A DNA stretch of 64,000 nucleotides from Bradyrhizobium sp. WSM471 (lineage in GTDB: Bacteria > Pseudomonadota > Alphaproteobacteria > Rhizobiales > Xanthobacteraceae): NCBI RefSeq assembly GCF_000244915.1, contig NZ_CM001442.1, positions 744,001 through 808,000 on the forward strand, read 5' to 3'. Below the pieces are notes generated by a model. That model worked only from the letters and a program-made list of their open reading frames with translations. It was not told the origin of the DNA and made no database searches. Shown one piece after another: positions 1 through 9,077 of the stretch. Position 1 is the stretch's first letter. Each line of letters starts with the position of its first letter. A program made the position numbers and the translations under genes.

Positions 1-50
1 CGATTGGCGCGTGGGGCGCAAAGTGGTCTTCGTACCCCCGACGCAGCCGC

Positions 51-133
51 GTAGCCCGGATGGAGCGAAGCGTAATCCGGGAATCTGCTCATGCAAGCTC
101 TCCCGGATTGCGCTTCGCTTCATCCGGGCTACG
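51..133. repeat. Palindromic intergenic repeat (REP-like)
   Basis: Two arms of about 32 bases, starting GTAGCCCGGATGGAGCGAAG at 51 and ending CGCTTCATCCGGGCTAC at 133, are near-perfect reverse complements around an 18-base spacer. The arms would form a long hairpin. Such elements are common between convergent or co-directional genes in Bradyrhizobium and Rhodopseudomonas; the placement downstream of the DUF423 gene fits a transcript end. Confidence 0.75.
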
Positions 134-135
134 GA

Positions 136-501
136 TCACCGCTGCCCCACCACCGCCGCGAGCGTCACCGCCAGCCAGCTCAAGATCATCACCGACCCAC
201 CCGTCGGCGCCGCATATGGAAACAACGAATGGCCGGCATATTGCCGCAAGGTGAGGTCGCCCGCGAACAGCGCGGCGCCGGCTGCGAAGCCGGACGCGGC
301 GACGATGCCAATTCCGTCGTGCAGAAGGCCACGCCCGAGCAGGGCGACGGCCGCGAGTATGGCGGTTGCATGAAACAGCAGCATGGCGCTTGCGGCGGCG
401 AGCCGGCTCGCATCGCCGCCATGCGCGGAAGCCGCGGCCAGCGCGACGCCGGCGGCGCCCATCACACCGGCAAGCCCGATCAGCAGGCGGAATGCCGCCA
501 T
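136..501 (-). CDS. DUF423 family inner-membrane protein
   Basis: About 121 residues, almost entirely hydrophobic with four predicted membrane spans and the small-residue-rich pattern (AHGG, LLFHATAIL, AGDLTLRQY) of DUF423 (YgdD-like) proteins. Function is not known for the family. An in-frame GTG lies one codon upstream; the ATG at 501 overlaps the engB stop by one base (TGATG), so the two genes are translationally coupled in a leftward operon. Confidence 0.85.
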   Translation of the reverse strand: MAAFRLLIGLAGVMGAAGVALAAASAHGGDASRLAAASAMLLFHATAILAAVALLGRGLLHDGIGIVAASGFAAGAALFAGDLTLRQYAGHSLFPYAAPTGGSVMILSWLAVTLAAVVGQR

Positions 502-1154
502 CACGAGGTCCGCTCTTCCAGCAGCTTTGCGATCGCGGCGCGCAGCTCGGCCATGCCGGTCGCGCTCCGTGACGAGGTCGCGAGCACGTTCGGGAACGCG
601 GCCGGACGTTTGGCGAGCGCGGCCTCGGTCTCGACGATGCGCGATTGAAGCTCGGTGGTCTTGATCTGGTCGGCCTTGGTCAGCACGATCTGGTAGCTGA
701 CCGCGGAGCGATCGAGTGTCTTCAGGACTTCGAGATCGACGTCCTTGAGGCCGTGCCGCGCGTCGACCAGCACGTAGACGCGCGCGAGGCTGGCGCGTCC
801 GAGCAGGAATTTGTGGATCAGCTCGGTCCAGGACGCGACCTGGCTCTTCGGCGCCTTGGCATAGCCATAGCCGGGCATGTCGACGAGGCGCAGGTCACTT
901 TTCCCGGGGACCTCGAAGAAGATCAGCTCCTGGGTGCGGCCCGGCGTATGCGAGGTGCGCGCCAGCGCGTTGCGGCCGGTCAGCGCGTTGATCAGGCTGG
1001 ACTTGCCGACATTGGAGCGGCCGGCAAAGGCGATCTCCAGTCCCGCCATCGGCGGCAGCGTTTCAGTCGAGGGCGAGGCCCAGATGAACTGCCAGTCGCG
1101 CGTGAACAGCTTTCGCCCGACCTCGATCAGCTTCGCATCTTTGTCGTCGGTCAT
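501..1154 (-). CDS. engB: Ribosome-biogenesis GTP-binding protein EngB (YihA/YsxC)
   Basis: 217-residue essential TRAFAC GTPase involved in late 50S subunit assembly. From the chosen start the G1 loop GRSNVGKS is at about 45-52; DMPGYG (G3), TKAD (G4) and a C-terminal TSS (G5-like) follow. The frame is open 15 codons further upstream, but the ATG at 1154 gives the family's usual N-terminus. It lies downstream of yidC, a gene order usual in Rhizobiales. Confidence 0.95.
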   Translation of the reverse strand: MTDDKDAKLIEVGRKLFTRDWQFIWASPSTETLPPMAGLEIAFAGRSNVGKSSLINALTGRNALARTSHTPGRTQELIFFEVPGKSDLRLVDMPGYGYAKAPKSQVASWTELIHKFLLGRASLARVYVLVDARHGLKDVDLEVLKTLDRSAVSYQIVLTKADQIKTTELQSRIVETEAALAKRPAAFPNVLATSSRSATGMAELRAAIAKLLEERTS

Positions 1155-1176
1155 GCGAAGGCTCTTTGCTTGCTGC

Positions 1177-1254
1177 CATTCCGGGGCGATGCGAAGCATC
1201 GAACCCGGAATCTCGAGATTCCAGGTCTGGTGCTTCGCACCAGCCCGGAATGAC
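1177..1254. repeat. Palindromic intergenic repeat between engB and yidC
   Basis: A second, different imperfect inverted repeat. Its outer arms are CATTCCGGGGC and GCCCGGAATGAC, with an inner GGTGCTTCGCACC hairpin and a central TCTCGAGA palindrome. It fills the gap between the two genes and resembles alphaproteobacterial interspersed palindromes. It may affect mRNA stability between yidC and engB, which is inference. Confidence 0.6.
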
Positions 1255-1263
1255 AGAGTGGAG

Positions 1264-3111
1264 CTACGTCGCCTTCTTCGCGAACGTCGCCTTGAGATTA
1301 TCGAACAACTCCACCTTCACGCCGTTGCGGCGCATAATGAAGCTCTGCTGCAGCACCGAGAGCGTGTTGTTCCAGGCCCAGTAGATCACGAGGCCTGCCG
1401 GGAAGCCCGCCAGCATGAAGGTGAAGATCAGCGGCATCCAGTTGAAGATCATCTGCTGCGTCGGATCCGGCGGCGTCGGATTCAGCTTCATCTGGAACCA
1501 CATCGTGATGCCCATGATGATCGGCCAGATGCCGAGCGCCAGGTAGTGGCCGAACACCGGGATCGTGGTCGGATCGAACGGGATCAACCCGAACAGAGTG
1601 AACAGGTTGGTCGGGTCCGGTGCGGAAAGATCCTTGATCCAGCCGAAGAACGGCGCGTGCCGCATCTCGATGGTGACGAACAGCACCTTGTACAGCGAGA
1701 AGAACACCGGGATCTGGATCACCACGGGAAGACAGCCGGCAACCGGATTGATCTTCTCCTTGCGGTAGATCTCCATCATCTCCTGCTGCTGCTTCACCTT
1801 GTCGTCGGGGTAGCGCTCCTTCAGCGCCTGAAGCTGCGGCTGGACCGACTTCATCTTCGCCATCGAGGCGTAGGACTTGTTCGCCAGCGGGAAGAACAAG
1901 AGCTTCACGATCACGGTCACGAGCAGGATCGAGATGCCGAAATTGCCGAAGAAGCGGTAGAAGAAGTCGAGGCCGAGGAACATCGGCTTGGTGATGAAGT
2001 AGAACCAGCCCCAGTCGATCAACAGATCGAAATGGTTGAGGCCGAGTTCCTTGTTGTAGCCGCCATGGCCGGCGAGCGGGAAGTTGATGCCGACGACGCT
2101 GGCTTCCTTGGCGCCGGCGAACAGCCGCGCATTCGCGGTCGCGGAGCCGCCGATCGCGACGGTGACGGGATCGAGCAGATAATCGGTCTGGTAGGTGTGG
2201 ACGTTGCCGCTCGGGTTCGACGAAAAGCGCGCCTGAATCTGCGCACTGGTGTCCGGCAGCAGCGCCGAGGCCCAGTATTTGTCGGTCATGCCGAGCCAGC
2301 CATTGGTGGCCTTGAAGTTCACCGTCCTGGCTTCGTCGATTTTCTTGTAGGCGTATTCCTGCAAACCATCGAGATAGCCGATCAAGCCTTCATGCAGGAT
2401 GTAGTAGCCGGAGACCTGCGGCGTGCCGTGGCGCGAGATCAGCGCGAACGGATAGAGCGTGACCGGCGCGTTGCCGACATTGCTCACTTCGTCCTTGACG
2501 GTGAAGAGGTAGTGGTCGTCGACCGCGATGGTGCGGCGGAAGCTGAGGCCTTCGCCATTGTCCCATTTCAGCACCACCGGCGTGGTCGGCGTCAGGCTGC
2601 CGCTGCCGTCCTGCTGCCAGACGGTCTGCGCGTCCGGCAGTTTCGCCGTCACGCCCGTGGCCGGTACCCAGCCGAACTCGGCGTAATAGGGCTCCGCGGT
2701 CCCCGAGGGCGAATACAGAATGATCGGCGGTGACTTCGGATCGACCGTTTCGCGGAATTGCACCAGCGCGACATCGTCGATGCGTCCGCCCTTCAGCGAG
2801 ATGCTGCCGGCGATTCGCGGCGTCTCGATCTTCACGCGCGGGCTGGCGGCAATCGCAACGTCGCGCGCAACGACCGGCTGGGCTTGCTGGTTCGCGCTCG
2901 GCGTCGCCGGTTGGGCCGTGCTGCCGGCCTGCGGCGTGGCGCCCGGCGTCGCGGAAGCCGTCGGCTGCGGCGTGGTCTTCTGCAGCTCGGCCTGCGCCTG
3001 TTGCTGGGCGCGCTGCTTCTCCATAGCCGGCATGTTGTAGAAATACTGCCAGGCGATCAGCACGAAGCCCGACAGAATGACAGCGAGGATGGTATTGCGG
3101 TTGTCGGTCAT
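1264..3111 (-). CDS. yidC: Membrane protein insertase YidC (OxaA)
   Basis: About 615 residues. YidC inserts and folds inner-membrane proteins with or without SecYEG. Visible: an N-terminal anchor ([19 protein letters not shown]), an Ala/Gln/Pro-rich linker, a large periplasmic beta domain, then the conserved five-span core ([56 protein letters not shown]). Length is typical of Gram-negative YidC. Two adjacent ATG codons (3114 and 3111) are possible starts. It follows rnpA by a few bases, as in the conserved rpmH-rnpA-yidC cluster. Confidence 0.97.
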   Translation of the reverse strand: MTDNRNTILAVILSGFVLIAWQYFYNMPAMEKQRAQQQAQAELQKTTPQPTASATPGATPQAGSTAQPATPSANQQAQPVVARDVAIAASPRVKIETPRIAGSISLKGGRIDDVALVQFRETVDPKSPPIILYSPSGTAEPYYAEFGWVPATGVTAKLPDAQTVWQQDGSGSLTPTTPVVLKWDNGEGLSFRRTIAVDDHYLFTVKDEVSNVGNAPVTLYPFALISRHGTPQVSGYYILHEGLIGYLDGLQEYAYKKIDEARTVNFKATNGWLGMTDKYWASALLPDTSAQIQARFSSNPSGNVHTYQTDYLLDPVTVAIGGSATANARLFAGAKEASVVGINFPLAGHGGYNKELGLNHFDLLIDWGWFYFITKPMFLGLDFFYRFFGNFGISILLVTVIVKLLFFPLANKSYASMAKMKSVQPQLQALKERYPDDKVKQQQEMMEIYRKEKINPVAGCLPVVIQIPVFFSLYKVLFVTIEMRHAPFFGWIKDLSAPDPTNLFTLFGLIPFDPTTIPVFGHYLALGIWPIIMGITMWFQMKLNPTPPDPTQQMIFNWMPLIFTFMLAGFPAGLVIYWAWNNTLSVLQQSFIMRRNGVKVELFDNLKATFAKKAT

Positions 3112-3124
3112 CATTCTCTCGTCA

Positions 3125-3565
3125 TCAATCCGGTTTGCGGCTGGTCGCAGGAGCGGGGCCGGGCTTTAAGCCGTCGGTTCTTGAGTCGGTTTTTGGGCTG
3201 CTTCTTGGGCCGCGTCCCTTGTGCGTATGCCGCGCGGGCTTCGCGAACGCCATGCGCAGATCGTCGAGCATGGCGGCGAAGTCGCGCGAGAGCGCGTCCC
3301 TTCGGCCGACCAGCACATAATCATGATGGGGCTGCATTGACACCGGATCGAGCCGCTTCACCAGTTCGCGAAGCCGGCGCCGGATGCGATTGCGCTGGGG
3401 GGCGTTGCCGTTCTTTTTGGTGACGGTGAAGCCGATCCGGATCGGGCCGCTGTCGTCTCGGTCAAGGCTTTGGCGGTCGAGGCTTTGCAGGACGAACGCG
3501 GGACTATTCACCCGCGCGCCATTGGCAACGGCGAGGAAATCCGCTCGCTGCCTCAGCCGATCCAT
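3125..3565 (-). CDS. rnpA: Ribonuclease P protein component
   Basis: 146-residue basic protein that binds the RNase P RNA and assists 5' maturation of tRNAs. The family signature is seen as GFTVTKKNGNAPQRNRIRRR followed by LRELV. The C-terminal tail after about residue 110 is Pro/Arg/Lys-rich and longer than in E. coli, as is common in Rhizobiales. It lies between rpmH and yidC in the usual order. Confidence 0.95.
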   Translation of the reverse strand: MDRLRQRADFLAVANGARVNSPAFVLQSLDRQSLDRDDSGPIRIGFTVTKKNGNAPQRNRIRRRLRELVKRLDPVSMQPHHDYVLVGRRDALSRDFAAMLDDLRMAFAKPARHTHKGRGPRSSPKTDSRTDGLKPGPAPATSRKPD

Positions 3566-3592
3566 GATGAAATCCCAAAAAGGGGGTCCGGC

Positions 3593-3727
3593 TCAGGCGC
3601 TCAGACGCTTGCGGCCGCGGGCGCGGCGGGCGGCGAGCACCTTTCGGCCGCCGGCCGTGGCGAGACGGGCACGGAAGCCGTGACGGCGCTTGCGCACCAG
3701 TTTGCTGGGTTGATAAGTCCGCTTCAC
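3593..3727 (-). CDS. rpmH: 50S ribosomal protein L34
   Basis: 44 residues, the typical L34 length, with [20 protein letters not shown] and a [18 protein letters not shown] tail. The start is a GTG at 3727 preceded by GGAGAAA; extending to the upstream ATG would add 23 residues not found in L34. First gene of the leftward rpmH-rnpA-yidC-engB cluster. Confidence 0.96.
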   Translation of the reverse strand: MKRTYQPSKLVRKRRHGFRARLATAGGRKVLAARRARGRKRLSA

Positions 3728-4110
3728 GGGTTTTTCTCCGCTGACCGGGCAATTTGCCTGTAGAATTGATGATAAAGTCCGGAAGATGCTGCCCAAAACG
3801 GGCCTTTTTCGGCCCCAAGAGAGCCGCTCCCGGCGTCACACCGGGTCATCGCGGACAATTGGCCGGCTTATAAGCGAGCGCCTTCTTTTCGTCAACGCCG
3901 CACAAGAGCTCAATTCCGGCGAATATCGCTGTTTGTGCGGGGTTTTTAACCCTTGAGGTAGCGACTCGCCAGATCTGCGCTTACATCCGACCTTGGCAGA
4001 TTGACGATCTGTAATTTGACCGCGCTGGGGGCGGGCCGCATCTTCATACGCGCCAACACCCTTCACCCGGCGACATCTTTCATCCGGCAAAGGCAGCGAG
4101 GGCGAATTTC

Positions 4111-5610
4111 GTGGCAGCGACAGACCTCCAGCCGATCCAGGATGGGGATCAGCGGGACCCGCCGGCGGCGCTGCCGCGCGGGACGCGCGGGCTTGGGCTG
4201 TCCGGCAAGCTGCTGCTGCTCACCGTTCCCCTGGTGATGATCGCGGCCATCCTGCTCTACGTACCGGCCATCGCCAACTTCTGGGTCAACCGGCTCAACG
4301 ACCGCGTCGCCGCGGCCAACACGGCGGCGCTGGTGCTCGATGCGGCGCCGCTCGGCATGGTTCCCGATTCGCTGTCGCGCGAGATCCTGAAAAGCATCAA
4401 TGCGCGCGCCGTCGCCATCAAGATGGGCCAGCAGCGCCGTCTGCTCGCCAGCGACAATCTGCCGGCGGCCATCGAGCACGACATCGACCTGCGCGACATG
4501 ACGGCGTGGGAGGCGATCACCGGCTCGTTCCGGATGATGCTGGAGACCGGCAACCAGGCCATCCGGATCGTCGGGCCGGGCGTCGGCAACGCCCAGTTCA
4601 TGGAGATCGTCACCGACGAGCTGCCGCTGCGGCAGTCGATGTACCGCTTCTCCCGCAACGTCGTGGTGGTCGCGCTGATCATCGCGGTGCTGACCGCGGG
4701 CCTCGTCTATCTCGCGATGCATTATCTCTTCGTGCGCCCGATGCGGCGGCTGACCGCGAGCCTGGTCGGCTTCCACGAAAATCCCGAGAGTTCGGCGGGG
4801 ATCATTGTGCCGAGCCAGCGCAGCGACGAGATCGGAGTTGCCGAGCGCGAATTGTCGGACATGCAGCGCGACCTGATGTCGATGCTGCATCAGAAGAGCC
4901 GGCTCGCCGCCCTCGGCCTCGCCGTCTCCAAGATCAATCACGATCTGCGCAACCTGCTGGCCTCGGCGCAACTCCTGTCCGACCAGCTCGCCAGCGTGCC
5001 GGATCCGCGGGTGCAGCGCTTTGCGCCAAAACTCGTCCGTTCGCTCGAGCGCGCCATCGCCTTCTGCCAGTCGACCTTGTCTTACGGCCGCGCCCAGGAA
5101 GCCGCGCCCGACCGGCGCATGATCATGATCGAGCCGGTGGTGCTGGAGGTGCGCGAGACCGCTGGCCTTGCCTCCGACGCCTCGATCGCCTGGGTCGCCG
5201 CGATCGAGCGCGGGCTCGCGGTCGACGCCGATCCCGACCAGCTCTTCCGCGTGCTGCTCAACCTCGTCCGCAACGCCGCCCAGGCGCTGGAAAGCCATGC
5301 GTCCGCCGAGGGCGGCGCGCAGCAGATCCGGATCACGGGAAAACGCGAGGGCGCGGTCGCCATCATCGAGGTCTCCGATACCGGCCCTGGCGTGCCGCAG
5401 AGGACCCGCGAACATCTGTTCGAGGCGTTCCAGACCTCCGGCCGTCCCGGCGGCAGCGGACTCGGCCTTGCCATCGCCGCCGAGCTGGTCCGCGCCCATG
5501 GCGGCGACATCCATCTGGTCGAAGGCACCATCGGTGCCACCTTCCGGATCGTCATCCCCGACCGCCCCGTGGAACTGCTCTCCGTCCGCAACGAGCGGGC
5601 GCGGGCGTAG
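4111..5610 (+). CDS. Membrane sensor histidine kinase
   Basis: 499 residues from a GTG start. Order: cytoplasmic N-tail, first membrane span (about 34-52), a sensory extracytoplasmic region, second span (about 183-205), a HAMP-like segment, a dimerisation/phosphoacceptor helix with SKINHDLRN (His about 277), then a HATPase_c domain with an N-box (NLVRNAA, about 384-390), DTGPGV (423-428) and GGSGLGLAI (447-455). It autophosphorylates on His and passes phosphate to a response regulator; none is adjacent, so the partner and signal are unknown. Core-genome composition. Confidence 0.9.
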   Translation: MAATDLQPIQDGDQRDPPAALPRGTRGLGLSGKLLLLTVPLVMIAAILLYVPAIANFWVNRLNDRVAAANTAALVLDAAPLGMVPDSLSREILKSINARAVAIKMGQQRRLLASDNLPAAIEHDIDLRDMTAWEAITGSFRMMLETGNQAIRIVGPGVGNAQFMEIVTDELPLRQSMYRFSRNVVVVALIIAVLTAGLVYLAMHYLFVRPMRRLTASLVGFHENPESSAGIIVPSQRSDEIGVAERELSDMQRDLMSMLHQKSRLAALGLAVSKINHDLRNLLASAQLLSDQLASVPDPRVQRFAPKLVRSLERAIAFCQSTLSYGRAQEAAPDRRMIMIEPVVLEVRETAGLASDASIAWVAAIERGLAVDADPDQLFRVLLNLVRNAAQALESHASAEGGAQQIRITGKREGAVAIIEVSDTGPGVPQRTREHLFEAFQTSGRPGGSGLGLAIAAELVRAHGGDIHLVEGTIGATFRIVIPDRPVELLSVRNERARA

Positions 5611-5773
5611 GTCGGCCAGCGGCCGAGTGCGGAAACCGTCATGTCCCAGCAAAATCTCCCCAATCCGGACCTTGCCAATTGGGGCAAGAGCGGTTAGTCA
5701 AAGCGCTCTTTCGCACCCCTCCGGCGTAGCCGGGGGCTGCCTGCGGGCCATGCCCGCACTGTCAGCGAAAAAC

Positions 5774-5850
5774 GCGCCCGTAGCTCAGCTGGATAGAGCA
5801 TCAGACTACGAATCTGAGGGTCGGACGTTCGAATCGTTCCGGGCGCGCCA
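5774..5850 (+). tRNA. tRNA-Arg (anticodon ACG)
   Basis: 77 nt folding as a cloverleaf: acceptor GCGCCCG/CGGGCGC, D-arm GCTC...GAGC, anticodon stem TCAGA/TCTGA with loop CTACGAA (ACG at 5808-5810), T-arm with GTTCGAATC and an encoded CCA at 5848-5850. The adjoining recombinase module makes its 3' end the likely integration site of the element to the right. Confidence 0.96.
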
Positions 5851-5895
5851 TTCGGCTTTGATTTCGCAGCGGTTTTCCGGAGCCGGTCGGGCTCG

Positions 5896-6630
5896 TTACC
5901 GAGCGTTACCGTAAGCGTTACCGTAACTCTCGACGCCCTTAATCGCAGCCGCGATTTCGATCAGGGCCTCTCTTCTTATCACCCTTATCTGAAAGAGCTG
6001 GTGGGTCGCATATTGAGCCAGCACATCGTGCAGCTCCGCGGCTCCGGTATCTGTATCGTCCGAGTCCTCACTTCGAATGGCTTCCGCAGACTTTGATCTG
6101 CCCTTGTGGAACGCCATGTCGACCGGGCCGAAGATCTTCCTTTTGCTGTGTCCTCTCCCTTCGAGCCACCTGACCACGGCATAGCGCGGTAGTTTCTCGG
6201 TGCCCTCTCCCAGCGGCTCGTACAATTGAAGTGCCGTGCGCGCGAGGCGTCTGGAGCCAAACGAGCGAAAGCCACCTTCGAAGCGCCGTTCCGGCTCAAC
6301 GTCCATCGGCAACTCTTTGATGCGATCGGCGAGGAAGCCCTCCAGCGTGATCCGGCTCTTTTTGGTGCCAACCGGCGCGAGGTTCGCGAAACGCCTCAGG
6401 GCCTCAGCCGAATCCTTGGCAAACGTGCTCGCAGCAGCTGCGAGCACGAGGCGAGCACCGTCCAATTCGCTCATGTCGGCGGCGCCGCGTCCGTAGCCTT
6501 TGAACGAGATCAGTCCCTCAAGCCTGATCATTTTCAGATGAAGTTGAGCGCTCTCGCGAGAGATCCCAATGGCGTCGGCCACGACGTCGGCCAGCTTTCT
6601 CGATGAAACCACAGGGCACCCTCGAATCAT
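5896..6630 (-). CDS. Winged-helix-like protein at the element's left edge
   Basis: 244 residues, not assigned to a named family. Residues 8-50 (SRKLADVVADAIGISRESAQ, then LHLKMIRLEGLISFKGYGRG) read like a helix-turn-helix with a wing, suggesting DNA binding. The middle is Arg-rich. It is transcribed away from the excisionase-like gene and ends 45 bp from the tRNA, in GTTACCG direct repeats that encode YGNAYGNAR. The shared upstream region contains an inverted repeat (6678-6697) that could be its operator. No good ribosome site is seen at 6630, so a later start is possible. Confidence 0.65.
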   Translation of the reverse strand: MIRGCPVVSSRKLADVVADAIGISRESAQLHLKMIRLEGLISFKGYGRGAADMSELDGARLVLAAAASTFAKDSAEALRRFANLAPVGTKKSRITLEGFLADRIKELPMDVEPERRFEGGFRSFGSRRLARTALQLYEPLGEGTEKLPRYAVVRWLEGRGHSKRKIFGPVDMAFHKGRSKSAEAIRSEDSDDTDTGAAELHDVLAQYATHQLFQIRVIRREALIEIAAAIKGVESYGNAYGNAR

Positions 6631-6677
6631 TGTCGTTAACCATAGCTTTTGTGGACCTATTGCCCAACTAAAAATTT

Positions 6678-6697
6678 AGTGCCATATTTGGGGCACT
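6678..6697. promoter_or_regulatory. Inverted repeat in divergent promoter region
   Basis: AGTGCC-N8-GGCACT in an AT-rich 80-bp gap between divergent genes. It sits where an operator for the excisionase/integrase transcript would be expected; binding by either flanking DNA-binding protein is inference. Confidence 0.4.
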
Positions 6698-6710
6698 GAA
6701 CGGAGAGGGC

Positions 6711-6998
6711 ATGGCAAAAAACTTGGTCTATCGGGCGATCGGGCAAAACGGGATGATCATCCCGACTCCGCTGTATGCGGACGACAGTTTGCTCGCCGAG
6801 ATCGTACTGGGTGAGAAGGCCTCCCGTTGGACGGAAGTCCGCAGGGCTTTCGAGCGCGACGGCTTGCCTGCGCCGCGCGCCTCCGTCTGCCATCTTTATT
6901 ACGTTCCCGCTGTTCTGAGGTTCCTTGATCGCCGCGAAAGCATCGGTAGCGTCGAAGCTGACTATCCCGAAGATGGTCCGGACATGTTCGGGCCATGA
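6711..6998 (+). CDS. Excisionase-like small DNA-binding protein
   Basis: 95 residues with a good Shine-Dalgarno (GGAGAGGGC). The stretch RWTEVRRAFERDGLPAPRAS followed by HLYYVPAVLRFLDRRE matches the pattern of MerR/AlpA-type HTH proteins used as excisionases (G-L-P-x-P, then a predicted helix ending FLDRRE). Its stop overlaps the integrase start (ATGA), which argues for co-translation and a role in controlling recombination direction. Family assignment is by pattern only. Confidence 0.6.
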   Translation: MAKNLVYRAIGQNGMIIPTPLYADDSLLAEIVLGEKASRWTEVRRAFERDGLPAPRASVCHLYYVPAVLRFLDRRESIGSVEADYPEDGPDMFGP

Positions 6999-8311
6999 CC
7001 AGACGGAATCGTACAGCAAAAGTGCGGATCGCCGGCGAAGTCGTGCAACTCCGTGCGCCGGGCCTTAAGCAAATCCGACGCAGAGGAAAGCTTCAGCTCT
7101 ATTGGGCGAAGGACGAGAGACCCGAGTGCGCGGACTACCGTCCCGCTACTGTTCGCATTCACGTCGACCTCACCGATCCCGCGTCGAAGGAAAGCATCGA
7201 GCAGATCTGTCAGCGAGAGCAAGAATGCCTCGAGCGCTGGTTGGAGAAAGGCAACGACGATAAGGAGCGCCTTCAGCCGAAGTTCAACGGCACCCTCGGA
7301 AGCCTATGCCTGATTTACGAGTCCGATCCTGAGAGCGGATTCGCGGACGTGCAGGACAACACTCAGAGCTCGTATCGAGATTGGCTGAAGATTATCCGCG
7401 AAACGATTGGACTTCGCCGGATCGACCTGCTGCCCGCCAAGTACTTCAGGACCTGCTACCGAAATTGGCGGCAACCAGCCTCGCAAGGTGAAGAGCCGCG
7501 CGTGCGGCGCGCCTACGGCTGCATCCAGATGATCAAGATCCTGCTCGGCTACGGAATGCAGGCCAACCTCTTCTATGCTCACTGCGAACGTCTTCTCAGC
7601 GGCCTTTCGAAGATGAGGTTTGCAAAAAATCCTCCCCGGGACTCGGTCCTCACCTACGAGCACGCGAACTCCATCGTGAACCAGGCACTCGAAGCCGACG
7701 ACATTTCTTCGGCGTTGGTTCAGGCGCTGCAATTCGAATGTTTTCTGCGCCAGATCGACATCGTCGGCAAATGGCGGAGGGCGAAAAGCAGCTACGTCGC
7801 AAAGCCGGGCGAAGTACAGCACGGCGCCAAAGTCTGGTCAGGCATGACCATGGACATGATCCTCACCGACAACAAGATCCTTCGCGTCCGCACCTCGAAA
7901 ACCGGTCAATTCGTCGTCCATGACTTGGACAAATGCGAACTGGTGACGCGCTGCCTGAAGGAGTTGGGACCCGTTGACCCCGAGATGCCTGTCGCCCGAC
8001 GGAAAGACGGCACTCCTTGGCCCACGCACATGGACTTCGGAAAACTCTGGCGTGAGTACGCCAACGCGGCCGGGGTGCCGAAGTCGGTCTGGAATATGGA
8101 CAGCAAGGCTGGCGGGATCACCGAAGCCGCTGGTGCCGGCGCCTCTCACGACGACCTTGCGGGCTCGGGCGCTCACGCCACCAAGACGACGACTCGCCGG
8201 ATCTACATGCGCGGAGCGCCAGAGATCTCGGCCCGCGTTCAGAAGGCAAGGCAGTCGTCGCGCCATGGCAAGCGTGTTGATGGGAATGGGACAAGCGCAA
8301 ACGAGAATTAG
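6995..8311 (+). CDS. Tyrosine recombinase (integrase) of the tRNA-Arg element
   Basis: 438 residues. The C-terminal half has the recombinase layout: box I Arg in FLRQIDIVG (about R252), Lys in TSKTGQ (about K302), the WNMDSKAGGITEA box (about 366-378), GAHATKTTT (H about 394) and a Tyr in RRIYMRG (about Y404). In related rhizobial integrases as I know them, the DSKAG position is normally Arg (DSRAG/DLRAG), so the second catalytic Arg appears replaced by Lys. The N-terminal half would be the arm/core-binding part. It overlaps the excisionase-like gene and lies close to tRNA-Arg, so it probably integrates the element there; whether it is still active is open. Confidence 0.8.
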   Translation: MTRRNRTAKVRIAGEVVQLRAPGLKQIRRRGKLQLYWAKDERPECADYRPATVRIHVDLTDPASKESIEQICQREQECLERWLEKGNDDKERLQPKFNGTLGSLCLIYESDPESGFADVQDNTQSSYRDWLKIIRETIGLRRIDLLPAKYFRTCYRNWRQPASQGEEPRVRRAYGCIQMIKILLGYGMQANLFYAHCERLLSGLSKMRFAKNPPRDSVLTYEHANSIVNQALEADDISSALVQALQFECFLRQIDIVGKWRRAKSSYVAKPGEVQHGAKVWSGMTMDMILTDNKILRVRTSKTGQFVVHDLDKCELVTRCLKELGPVDPEMPVARRKDGTPWPTHMDFGKLWREYANAAGVPKSVWNMDSKAGGITEAAGAGASHDDLAGSGAHATKTTTRRIYMRGAPEISARVQKARQSSRHGKRVDGNGTSANEN

Positions 8312-8333
8312 AGCCTTGGCAAAGGGAGAAGCC

Positions 8334-9071
8334 ATGGCGCGAGATTGCAGAAGCGAGGACATCGGTATGCCAAGCGAGAAATATCAGCGAGAGCCGTACG
8401 CGCCGCCCCCGATCATGTTGGAGGTCTATCTGCCGGAATTTTCGGGGTTCTCATCGCCTAAGTGGGCGGCGCTCTTGGCGGAGCCGCGCATCCGCGCCGC
8501 AGAGATCTTTTCGCTTCAGCACCAGCCCGAAGGCGAATTAGATTTCGGCGAGTATCTCGATCTCTTGGACGAGGTGCTGGATTTCGAAAAGCAATGCTCG
8601 GAAGTCGCGCGGTCAGTCTGTTTAACTTTCGCGATTCACCTGGCGACACGAGTGGGCTTTCCGCACGGCTTGCAGTTCGAGCGGTACGACGCGGCGGCCG
8701 ACCGCATCGTCGCGAAAATCCGCCTCACGGCTGTCCGACGGCTTCTCGACCTCTGCAGCCAGCGGCGGCATCGCCCGCTCGAAGGTATCGTGCCCGGCGA
8801 TTTCGAGCCGCTTTGGGAGGCCGACTGGGATTCGGCGGAGCGTCGCAGCGAGGCCACGGCCCGCTGCCTGCGGGCGCTGGATCCGCCCACCGTCGGCAAG
8901 CTGCTGCGCGCCTTCGTCAATCCGCGCATCGAAAAGAAGGCGCTCCTCGAGATCGAACAGCGAGAGGCCGCCTCCGCCTTTTCGGACGCGATCGACTGGA
9001 TCGAGCTTCGAGCGGCGCTCGCACGGCGCCGTCGTCGGAAAGCTGAACCCAACAATCCCAAGAATGGATAG
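8334..9071 (+). CDS. Unknown protein downstream of the integrase
   Basis: About 245 residues, no family recognised. Helical, charged and soluble, with many Arg/Glu pairs and a basic tail (ARRRRRKAEPNNPKNG). The start at 8334 is preceded by GGGAGAA; the frame is open further upstream inside the integrase gene, and an ATG at 8367 is an alternative. It begins 22 bp after the integrase and ends 6 bp before the next gene, so it belongs to the same operon. Confidence 0.7.
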   Translation: MARDCRSEDIGMPSEKYQREPYAPPPIMLEVYLPEFSGFSSPKWAALLAEPRIRAAEIFSLQHQPEGELDFGEYLDLLDEVLDFEKQCSEVARSVCLTFAIHLATRVGFPHGLQFERYDAAADRIVAKIRLTAVRRLLDLCSQRRHRPLEGIVPGDFEPLWEADWDSAERRSEATARCLRALDPPTVGKLLRAFVNPRIEKKALLEIEQREAASAFSDAIDWIELRAALARRRRRKAEPNNPKNG

Positions 9072-9077
9072 ACATCG

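Noticed and set aside
877..2733. Long plus-strand ORF opposite engB and yidC
   Set aside because: Arg/His-rich shadow of the well-supported leftward core genes in a high-GC genome.
4063..5652. Long minus-strand ORF opposite the histidine kinase
   Set aside because: Antisense shadow: the plus strand has all the kinase motifs in order.
8462..9046. Alternative plus-strand frame inside the 8334 gene
   Set aside because: Arg/Ala/Gly-rich shadow; the 8334 frame fits the operon spacing on both sides.
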